Below, piece by piece: positions 1 to 5,290 of a stretch of DNA of 5,290 nt (position 1 is the stretch's first letter; each line of letters begins with the position of its first letter). This stretch comes from Actinomycetota bacterium. GTDB lineage: Bacteria; Actinomycetota; Thermoleophilia; Solirubrobacterales; Solirubrobacteraceae. The stretch is taken from positions 1 to 5,290 of the forward strand of contig WLNV01000132.1 in assembly GCA_009699615.1 (NCBI GenBank), written 5' to 3'. Position numbers and translations under genes: made by a program. The notes under the pieces were generated by a model that saw only the letters and a list, made by a program, of their open reading frames with translations, was not told where the DNA came from and did no database searches.

Positions 1-65
1 CGCTGAGCGAATTCTACGATCCCACTCTTGTCGGAGACCGACAGCAGCGCGCGGGCGACGGGCAC
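1..65 (-). CDS. purH: PurH, bifunctional AICAR formyltransferase/IMP cyclohydrolase, N-terminal fragment (cut by window edge)
   Basis: Only the first 21 codons are present. They read VPVARALLSVSDKSGIVEFA plus Q, which matches the well-conserved start of PurH (RALLSVSDKxGIVEFA in the E. coli protein), the beginning of the IMP cyclohydrolase (MGS-like) domain. PurH carries out the last two steps of IMP synthesis: formylation of AICAR with 10-formyl-THF, then ring closure. The start chosen is GTG at 65-63, because no ATG, GTG or TTG lies further upstream in this frame before the TAG at 122-120. No clear Shine-Dalgarno precedes it. The frame is open from 119 and reads like plausible protein (ESSDFDSLAPGT), so a rare start codon such as ATC at 110 cannot be excluded. 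It lies 64 nt after the purN stop in the same direction, so it is probably co-transcribed. The identity is firm despite the short length; the start is uncertain. Confidence 0.85.
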   Translation of the reverse strand, partial: MPVARALLSVSDKSGIVEFAQ

Positions 66-129
66 CGTGCCGGGCGCAAGCGAATCGAAATCTGAGGACT
101 CGGCGACGATGGGGCGAGGCTACCGCAGC

Positions 130-735
130 TCAGGGCTCGATGATCAGCCGTTGGGGGTTTGCGGGGTCCCTGCGGACCGCCCCGCGCACCATCAGCCGGA
201 CGCCTTCCGGCAGCAGTTCATGCTCAATCTTCTGGAGAATCTGGTGAACCTCGGTCGGATCGCTGTAGCCCGGCAGCTCAACGGCGCGCTGCAAGAGAAT
301 CGGCCCGCTGTCAATCCCCTCGTCGACGAGATGAACTGTCACGCCGAAGACCTTGACGCCGTAAGCAACCGCCTGCTCCACGGCGCGCGTGCCAGGAAAG
401 GCTGGAAGCAGCGACGGATGAACGTTGATGATTCGGTCGCGGAAATGGGCGATGAAAGCGTCGTCGAGCAGCGCCATGTAGCCGGCGAGCACAACCAGCT
501 CAACCTCATTCTCATCGAGCCAATCGGCGATTGCCTTGTCACGCGCTGAACGATCCGCGAAGCGATCAACCTCGAAGCTGCGCGTCAGGATGTTGGCCGT
601 GCGTGCGTGGCGCAGACCTGGCGCCTCTTCGTGATCAGAGGCGACGGCGACAATCTCACCGTCGAACCCGTGGACTGTTTCGATCAGTGCCTGCAGGTTC
701 GTTCCGCGGCCCGAAAGCATCACGGCAATCTTCAT
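130..735 (-). CDS. purN: PurN, phosphoribosylglycinamide (GAR) formyltransferase
   Basis: A 201-residue cytoplasmic enzyme that transfers a formyl group from 10-formyl-THF to GAR, giving FGAR (step 3 of purine synthesis). It covers the whole formyltransferase fold at normal family length. Residues 8-15 SGRGTNLQ form the phosphate-binding loop for GAR. AGYM at 84-87 and the INVHPSLLP segment at 103-111 surround the folate pocket. Asn104, His106 and Asp142 (in DEGIDSGP) correspond to the catalytic Asn106/His108/Asp144 of the E. coli enzyme, so it should be active. There is no folate hydrolase or ACT domain, so it is not PurU. The ATG at 735 is well supported: it overlaps the helicase TGA as ATGA and has AAGGAG seven bases upstream. 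Translation is therefore probably coupled to the helicase gene, while the strong site would also allow independent initiation. purH follows after 64 nt. Its product FGAR is the substrate of PurL, encoded upstream. Confidence 0.97.
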   Translation of the reverse strand: MKIAVMLSGRGTNLQALIETVHGFDGEIVAVASDHEEAPGLRHARTANILTRSFEVDRFADRSARDKAIADWLDENEVELVVLAGYMALLDDAFIAHFRDRIINVHPSLLPAFPGTRAVEQAVAYGVKVFGVTVHLVDEGIDSGPILLQRAVELPGYSDPTEVHQILQKIEHELLPEGVRLMVRGAVRRDPANPQRLIIEP

Positions 736-2555
736 CGTCTTGCTCCTTGGCCGGCTGGGGACTGAAGTTTCGGAAAGCGGCCGCCCGACGAGACAATGCG
801 TCCCTCGGCGAGCAGTGCGTCAACTCGGCCGAGCACGTCAGCGGCGTGGAGATCACCGAAGGCGCCGTAGTTCTCGAGCTCGTCGTAGTGGTTTGCGGCG
901 ATCACCTTTGAGCGCCCACCGCGCAATACCTCAACTGCACGCGTACGACCGACCTGGGGATGCGCGCTGGCGACGAGATTGACGATTGCCTCGTCGAGCT
1001 CGCTCGAATCGGCCAGCGCGGCGCGCGGTGCGAGCGAACGGCCGCTCGACGACGCCCCCTTCTTTGTTGCGCGGACCTCGACCGACACGACGTCGGCAAT
1101 CGACTCTGGATTGCAGACGTCGCAGCAGGGCACCAGCAGCGGCGCCGCGTCACGGTCCCTGTCACCGAAATGGGTCAGTACGGCGGCGCGGCGGCAGCTC
1201 GGAGTTTCGACAAAGTGCCAAACCGACCGGTATGCAGCCCAGCGCGCCTTCGTCGCCTGCTTCGCAGACGTTTGGCAGAGGCTGCGCGCTCGGCCATCGT
1301 AGGCGCCGTCGATGCGGCCGATCTGGCGGTCGGTCGGGGCCGGCGACGGACTCAAGACTCCGGCCCGTGCGAGATGGCCGATGATCGAGCGGACCTGATC
1401 CGGATTGCTTCCAAGCTCGCTGATCTCGGCGTCGTAGCGGCCATCGGGAGACGAGGAGAAGATTCGCTTCGCAACGCGGTCGAGCTCTGCCTCGTCGACC
1501 TCTGCGCGCTCGATGAAGAAGACGTGGAGCCCCTTGTCCTTGTTCTGAGCCAGCAGCAGCGCGCGGGCCGGAGCGCCGTCGCGACCGGCGCGACCAGCCT
1601 CCTGGTACCAGGCCTCGATCGACTGCGGCACGCTGACGTGGACGACGGTTCGGACATTGGCCTTGTCTACGCCCATGCCGAAGGCGTTGGTCGCAACGAC
1701 AACGTCAACGCTTCCATCCATGAAGCTGCGCTGAATCTTGGCGCGCTTCTCGCGGTCCAAGCCAGCGTGGTAGGCGACGACCTTGATTCCGAGATCGGAG
1801 GCAAGGTTCGACGCCACTTCGGCCGTCTGCTTGCGCGTACCGGCGTAAACAATCGCCGGGCGGGCCTCGGGCGTCGCGAGCGCAGCGGCGAGCTGGGAGC
1901 GGGCGTGGCTGGCCGACTTCGACGGCGCAACAGCGAAGGTCAAGTTCGGGCGGTCGAAACCTGTCGCGACGCTGACCGGCTCGTTGAGCCCCAGCCGCTC
2001 TGCGATGTCGCGCGCTACCTGCGGAGTGGCGGTCGCCGTCGAAGCGAAGATCGAATCGGCTCCTAGCCAGCGGGCTGCGTCGCCAAGGCGGAAGTAGTCG
2101 GGGCGGAAGTCGTGGCCCCACTGTGAAACGCAGTGCGCCTCATCAACGACGAAACACCCGATCTTCACCGCCTTGAGCGCCTCCAAGAAGCCGGGTGAAG
2201 CGAAGCGCTCCGGCGCAACGTAGAGAAGGCGCAGCTCTCCGCGCTGGGCGCGTTCCAGAACCTCGCGGTTGGTCGCCGCATCCTGCTGGGCGTTGATCAG
2301 CGCAACCTTGCCGCCGACTCGCCGCTCAAGCGACTCAACCTGATCGAGCATCAGCGAGACGAGCGGCGAGACGACGATTGAGAGATCGTCGCGCAGCAGC
2401 GCCGGTAGTTGGTAGCAGAGCGACTTGCCTGCGCCTGTCGGCATCACCAACAGCACGTCACGGCCGGAAAGCGCGCCTTCGACGGCTTCCTGCTGCCCGG
2501 GGCGGAAGTGATCGAAGCCGAATATCTCGGTAAGCGCAGCGTTCGGGTCGGTCAT
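732..2555 (-). CDS. recQ: RecQ-family ATP-dependent 3'-5' DNA helicase, variant C-terminus without HRDC
   Basis: A 607-residue superfamily 2 helicase, expected to unwind DNA in the 3'-5' direction during recombination and repair. Motifs in order: motif 0 FRPGQQ (17-22); Walker A MPTGAGKS (38-45, Lys44); DEAH box (138-141) running into the RecQ aromatic-rich loop HCVSQWGHDFRPDY (141-154); motif III STATATP (172-178); motif V VATNAFGMGVDK (287-298); motif VI QEAGRAGRDG (318-327). Putative zinc ligands are Cys454, Cys477, Cys478 and Cys481. Residues about 517-597 resemble the RQC winged helix (LRGGRSK...YDELENYG). No HRDC domain follows. The spacing from motif VI to the first zinc cysteine is 127 residues, against about 50 in E. 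coli RecQ, and part of the extra stretch looks helical or winged-helix-like. The start chosen is ATG at 2555, 8 nt after the purF stop. A TTG at 2567, overlapping that stop as TTGA, would add four residues; neither has a good Shine-Dalgarno. The gene sits where purM stands in many purine operons. The family is certain. The symbol is less so, because this may be a RecQ-like clade rather than the RecQ orthologue. Confidence 0.93.
   Translation of the reverse strand: MTDPNAALTEIFGFDHFRPGQQEAVEGALSGRDVLLVMPTGAGKSLCYQLPALLRDDLSIVVSPLVSLMLDQVESLERRVGGKVALINAQQDAATNREVLERAQRGELRLLYVAPERFASPGFLEALKAVKIGCFVVDEAHCVSQWGHDFRPDYFRLGDAARWLGADSIFASTATATPQVARDIAERLGLNEPVSVATGFDRPNLTFAVAPSKSASHARSQLAAALATPEARPAIVYAGTRKQTAEVASNLASDLGIKVVAYHAGLDREKRAKIQRSFMDGSVDVVVATNAFGMGVDKANVRTVVHVSVPQSIEAWYQEAGRAGRDGAPARALLLAQNKDKGLHVFFIERAEVDEAELDRVAKRIFSSSPDGRYDAEISELGSNPDQVRSIIGHLARAGVLSPSPAPTDRQIGRIDGAYDGRARSLCQTSAKQATKARWAAYRSVWHFVETPSCRRAAVLTHFGDRDRDAAPLLVPCCDVCNPESIADVVSVEVRATKKGASSSGRSLAPRAALADSSELDEAIVNLVASAHPQVGRTRAVEVLRGGRSKVIAANHYDELENYGAFGDLHAADVLGRVDALLAEGRIVSSGGRFPKLQSPAGQGARR
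743..748 (-). promoter_or_regulatory. Ribosome binding site of purN, inside the helicase gene
   Basis: The minus strand reads AAGGAG here, followed by seven bases (CAAGACG) and the purN ATG. This is a near-consensus Shine-Dalgarno at ideal spacing, embedded in the last helicase codons (Gly-Gln-Gly-Ala-Arg-Arg). It is the only strong site seen before any start in the window, and it fixes the purN start. Confidence 0.85.
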
Positions 2556-2563
2556 CGCTGCGG

Positions 2564-4027
2564 TCAAGCCGATGTTGGCGCCATCGGAAGCTGTGACTCA
2601 AGCGCCAGCTTGTTGCCCTCTTCCGCAACCGGAAGCGGATAGTTACCCGAGAAGCAGGCATCGCAGTGGTTTGCCGGCTCACCCTCGACGGCGCCGTAAA
2701 CGCCCTCGAGCGAAACGTAGGCGAGCGAGTCGGCGCCGAGCATTTCGGCGATCTCGTCAACCGTCTTGCCGTGGGCGATCATCTCTTCGCGCGTTGACAT
2801 GTCAACGCCGTAATAACACGGGTTTCGAATCGGCGGCGCCGAAATCCGCAGATGAACCTCAAGCGCGCCTGCATCGCGCAACATTTGGACAATCTGGCGC
2901 GTCGTATTGCCGCGCACGATCGAGTCGTCGACGACTACCAGCTTCTTGCCGCCAACAATCTCCGGCAGCGGATTGAACTTCAGTCGCAACCCCTGCTTAC
3001 GCAGCTCTTGACCAGGCTGGATGAAGGTTCGCGCGACGTAACGGTTCTTGACGAAGCCATCGTCCTGCGGCAGGCCGCTCTCGCGCGCGTAGCCGCGGGC
3101 GGCGGCGTTGCCTGAGTCGGGGACGGCGATTACGAGGTCGGCGCTCGGCGCCGGATGCTCCCGCGCCAACGCCTCGCCCATCCGGCCACGCGCAGCCTGA
3201 AGCACGGTGCCGTTCATCTTCGAGTCGGGGCGAGCGAAGTAGATGTACTCGAAGAGGCAGAAGGCTTCGCGAGCACCTTCGACCACCATCTGCGTGCGGA
3301 TCCCGTCGGCGCCGATCGAAACCATCTCGCCCGGCAGCACGTCCCGCATGTAGGTCGCGCCGATGATGTCCAACGCGCATGACTCACTGGCGACGCAGTA
3401 GCTGTCGTCGATCTGGCCGAGTACCAGCGGCCTCACGCCAGCCGGGTCGCGGAAGGCGACGACGCGCTCGCTCGTCATCACGACGGTCGAGAAGGCTCCC
3501 TGCAAACGTGGCATGACGGCGCAGACCGATTCCTCAACTGTCGGGCTTGGATCATCGGCGATCAGCGCGGCGATGATCTCTGAATCCGAGGTTGACGTGA
3601 ACTCGACTCCCTGCGCGCGCAGCTCGGCATGAAGCTCAACGGCGTTGGTCAGGTTGCCGTTGTGTGCCAGCGCCAACTCGCGGCCGCTGCTGGTGGCGTT
3701 GCCGGTGCGATGAACCGGCTGCGAATTCTCCCAGCCACTCGAACCTGTCGTCGAGTATCGAACGTGACCGATTGCGAGGTCGCCGTCCAGAGCGCGCAGA
3801 TCGTGCTCCTTGAAGACTTGGCTTACAAGGCCCAGAGATCGCTGCGTGATGATGAAGCCGCCATCGTCGGCGGCGGCAATTCCGGCCGATTCCTGACCGC
3901 GGTGCTGGAGTGCGTAAAGCGCGAAGTAGGCGAGCCGCGCAACCTCCTTGCCTGGGGCATAGATGCCGAAGACGCCGCACTCGTCGCGGGGCCCGTCGCG
4001 CTCATCAAAGGAGGCCTGCTCGGTCAT
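2564..4027 (-). CDS. purF: PurF, amidophosphoribosyltransferase (Fe-S, propeptide type)
   Basis: A 487-residue enzyme of the first committed step: PRPP plus glutamine give phosphoribosylamine. A 16-residue propeptide ends before Cys17 of CGVFGIYAP, the N-terminal nucleophile of class II (Ntn) glutamine amidotransferases. QHRGQESAGI (41-50), RYSTTGSSGWEN (90-101), HNGNLTN (122-128) and STSDSE (145-150) complete the glutaminase half. The phosphoribosyltransferase half carries the PRPP loop VVVDDSIVRGNTT (364-376). Cys257 (FCLFEYIYFARPDS), Cys404 (NPCYYG), Cys455 and Cys458 (HCDACFSGNYP) occupy the four [4Fe-4S] ligand positions known from the Bacillus subtilis enzyme. This is therefore the iron-sulfur, self-processing type rather than the E. 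coli type. The start is ATG at 4027, giving a normal propeptide. An in-frame ATG at 4036 adds three residues, and the frame stays open into purL without looking coding. Only a weak GGATGG lies upstream. The purF stop nearly abuts the helicase start. End-product inhibition by purine nucleotides is known for the family but cannot be read here. Confidence 0.97.
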   Translation of the reverse strand: MTEQASFDERDGPRDECGVFGIYAPGKEVARLAYFALYALQHRGQESAGIAAADDGGFIITQRSLGLVSQVFKEHDLRALDGDLAIGHVRYSTTGSSGWENSQPVHRTGNATSSGRELALAHNGNLTNAVELHAELRAQGVEFTSTSDSEIIAALIADDPSPTVEESVCAVMPRLQGAFSTVVMTSERVVAFRDPAGVRPLVLGQIDDSYCVASESCALDIIGATYMRDVLPGEMVSIGADGIRTQMVVEGAREAFCLFEYIYFARPDSKMNGTVLQAARGRMGEALAREHPAPSADLVIAVPDSGNAAARGYARESGLPQDDGFVKNRYVARTFIQPGQELRKQGLRLKFNPLPEIVGGKKLVVVDDSIVRGNTTRQIVQMLRDAGALEVHLRISAPPIRNPCYYGVDMSTREEMIAHGKTVDEIAEMLGADSLAYVSLEGVYGAVEGEPANHCDACFSGNYPLPVAEEGNKLALESQLPMAPTSA

Positions 4028-4112
4028 GAATCCCATCCGGTAGCCATGCGTGGCAGAGTCCGTAGAGAGTACCACCGAGGGCCGCAGAATAGGCCGTAAT
4101 TGCTGGCCCCGA
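4028..4112 (-). promoter_or_regulatory. purL-purF gap, possible structured leader of purF
   Basis: These 85 nt are the longest gap between complete genes in the window, in a cluster otherwise joined by overlaps or short spacers. No tRNA or good small ORF is seen. Minus-strand GGGCC (4109-4105) can pair with GGCCC (4083-4079), and GGCC also occurs at 4095-4092, so alternative weak stems are possible. No convincing -35/-10 pair was found: TATTCT at 4091-4086 resembles a -10, but nothing at the correct distance resembles a -35. The gap may hold a leader, an internal promoter or simply spacer. It is not a recognisable known purine riboswitch; the conserved core is not apparent, and 85 nt leaves little room for one. 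Confidence 0.3.
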
Positions 4113-5290
4113 TCATTGGAAAACAGACTCCAATGCGCGGTGCCGCTGGCGCAGCTCATCCAACGCAAGATCGATCTTCTGCGCACCCAGATCAATCTCA
4201 AGCCGGTCGCCGCCAACCTTCCCAATCACCGTCACGGTCGTCCGCTCCCCGAGCTGCGCCAGAGCGGTTGCGTGGCCGCAGCAGATGAACCCGCCGGGAG
4301 CCTCGCCGAAGCATGCCTGCCAAGGATCGTCGGCAGAGGCGATCTCAACCGAAGCTCCGATCGAACCAGCCAGCGCGCACTCCGCCAGCGCGGTCGCGAT
4401 TCCACCCTCGGCGATGTCATGAGCCGAGTCGATCAGTCCATCGCGAACGGCGCCGCGGACGGCGGCCTGCGCATCGCGAACCGCTTCGATCGCGACGTCC
4501 GGAAGACCGTCGGGCAGCGCTTCTCCGCGCAGCTTCGAGAGCTCGCTTGCATCCAACGACGGCTGGAACGGGCCGACCAGCGCGATCATCTCGCCCTCTT
4601 CGACGAAGCCGAGACGGCCGGCGCGGGTTGCATCGGGAAGCAGCCCGACCATGCCGATTACCGGCGTCGGGTAGATCGGCCCGGAGGCGCCCTCGTTGTA
4701 GAGCGAAACGTTGCCGCCGACAATCGGCGCCTCGAGCGCGGTGCAGGCGTCGGCGATCGCGCGCACAGCCTCGGTCAGCTGCCAGGCGACGTGCGGCTTC
4801 TCCGGGTTGCCGAAATTGAGGTTGTTGGTCGTACCCAGCGGCTTGGCACCTACGCAGGCCAGATTCGAGGCGCACTCGAGCACTACGCCGAGCGTGCCTC
4901 GGTAAGGGTCGGCCGCCACGCGCCGACCATTGCCGTCGATGCTGACAGCGAGCGCGCTGCCATTCGGCAGTGCGAGCACGGCCGCGTCGGCCTGTTCGGG
5001 GCGGCGGACGGTGCGCGACTGGACAATCGGGTCGTACTGCTCAAAGAGCGGGCGACGCGAAGCGACATTCGGCGAGCCAACCAGCGCCAGCAGCGCGTCG
5101 CCAAGGCTCTCCGAGCCATCCAGTCGAGCGATAGGCGGCGAATAGAGCGGCTCGCTCGGCTTCTGCGGCGCGAGATCGTAAATCGGGCAGTCATCAACGA
5201 GCGCTTCGACCGGCATCTCGCCAACCAGTTCAGCATCCGAGTAGATCCGCATCAGGCGCGTATCGGTTACCTCGCCGATCGCCGCCGAGC
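4113..5290 (-). CDS. purL: PurL, phosphoribosylformylglycinamidine (FGAM) synthase, small-type large subunit, C-terminal half (5' end beyond window)
   Basis: The last 391 residues of an enzyme that normally has about 740. PurL uses ATP and ammonia to convert FGAR to FGAM (step 4). The frame is open to the window edge, and its first visible residues, AAIGEVTDTRLMRIYSD, match the conserved 'GEVTDTGRLRI' of the first AIRS-like half, so the ATG at 5252 is internal. The second ATP-grasp-unrelated AIRS/PurM-like repeat follows, with the conserved blocks NFGNPEKP (4817-4794), GGNVSLYNE (4718-4692) and HDIAEGG (4421-4401). The protein ends without a glutamine amidotransferase domain. It is therefore the small PurL that works with PurS and PurQ, in contrast to the roughly 1300-residue fused enzyme of enterobacteria. 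PurS and PurQ are probably encoded nearby upstream (inference). The TGA at 4115-4113 lies in an inverted repeat, and purF begins 85 nt further on in the same direction. No missing residues or frame breaks are seen in the visible part. Confidence 0.96.
   Translation of the reverse strand, partial: SAAIGEVTDTRLMRIYSDAELVGEMPVEALVDDCPIYDLAPQKPSEPLYSPPIARLDGSESLGDALLALVGSPNVASRRPLFEQYDPIVQSRTVRRPEQADAAVLALPNGSALAVSIDGNGRRVAADPYRGTLGVVLECASNLACVGAKPLGTTNNLNFGNPEKPHVAWQLTEAVRAIADACTALEAPIVGGNVSLYNEGASGPIYPTPVIGMVGLLPDATRAGRLGFVEEGEMIALVGPFQPSLDASELSKLRGEALPDGLPDVAIEAVRDAQAAVRGAVRDGLIDSAHDIAEGGIATALAECALAGSIGASVEIASADDPWQACFGEAPGGFICCGHATALAQLGERTTVTVIGKVGGDRLEIDLGAQKIDLALDELRQRHRALESVFQ
4114..4135 (-). 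repeat. Perfect 7-bp inverted repeat over the purL stop codon
   Basis: The minus strand reads CATTGGA, an 8-base loop GTCTGTTT, then TCCAATG, whose final TG belongs to the purL TGA stop. As RNA it would form a short, rather AU-rich hairpin at the very end of the purL message. The bases after it are G/C-rich (ATCGGGGCC) without a U run, so it is not a standard intrinsic terminator. It could be an mRNA-stabilising or partial attenuation element, or an operator-like palindrome for a regulator. It could also be chance, since seven base pairs is modest. Confidence 0.4.

Noticed and set aside
28..549. Plus-strand open frame of 173 codons opposite purN and the start of purH
   Set aside because: It is antisense to clear purN coding sequence, begins at a TTG, and has no ribosome binding site or recognisable fold.
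960..2066. Long open frame (368 codons) on the plus strand opposite the helicase gene
   Set aside because: It lies wholly antisense to a clear helicase. Its protein is rich in Arg and Ala with no recognisable motif, as expected of a shadow frame in high-GC DNA.
4025..4048. Seven-codon frame (ATGGCTACCGGATGGGATTCATGA) ending in an ATGA overlap with the purF start, a possible leader peptide
   Set aside because: It is too short to judge, has no ribosome binding site, and lacks any run of informative codons. The overlap is probably chance.
4086..4091. TATTCT on the minus strand as a possible purF -10 box
   Set aside because: No -35-like hexamer lies 16-18 bases upstream, so a promoter cannot be supported from sequence alone.
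3629..4099. Plus-strand open frame of 156 codons opposite the purF N-terminus
   Set aside because: It is a shadow of the conserved purF glutaminase region and its product resembles no known family.
4114..4135. Intrinsic terminator after purL
   Set aside because: The hairpin is short and not G/C-rich, and it is followed by GGGGCC rather than a U run. purF continues in the same direction.
4028..4225. Upstream extension of the purF frame to a TTG at 4225 (66 extra residues)
   Set aside because: The extension runs through the purL 3' end and the gap, its residues look non-coding, and PurF propeptides are short. ATG at 4027 gives a normal 16-residue propeptide.

Overview
The window is a compact, single-direction gene cluster on the minus strand of a high-GC bacterium. 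From its 5' end (right edge of the window) it reads purL (3' half) – purF – recQ-family helicase – purN – purH (first codons only). No RNA gene, mobile element, CRISPR array or long repeat is visible. The base composition (roughly 60-65% G+C by eye), the PurF PRPP loop written DDSIVRGNTT and the PurF segment RYSTTGSSGWEN all point to an actinobacterium. A deep lineage such as Thermoleophilia/Solirubrobacterales is my guess from protein style, not a demonstrated placement.

Layout: 5290-4113 purL, open at the window edge; 4112-4028 an 85-nt gap, the largest between complete genes, with an inverted repeat at the purL stop; 4027-2564 purF; 2555-732 the RecQ-family helicase, starting right at the purF stop; 735-130 purN, whose ATG overlaps the helicase stop (ATGA) and has a strong ribosome binding site inside the helicase gene; 65-1 the start of purH.

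Four of the five genes belong to de novo purine synthesis. PurF makes phosphoribosylamine from PRPP and glutamine (step 1), PurN formylates GAR (step 3), PurL amidates FGAR (step 4), and PurH performs the last two steps to IMP. The order purL-purF-X-purN-purH matches the Bacillus-type purine operon, except that the slot usually held by purM (AIR synthetase) holds a RecQ-family DNA helicase. The helicase appears intact and is tightly joined to both neighbours, so it is probably co-transcribed with them. It also has an unusual C-terminal half: a long spacer before its zinc motif, a compressed cysteine cluster and no HRDC domain. The helicase and the purL-purF gap are the parts most worth a second look; the purine enzymes look ordinary and functional.
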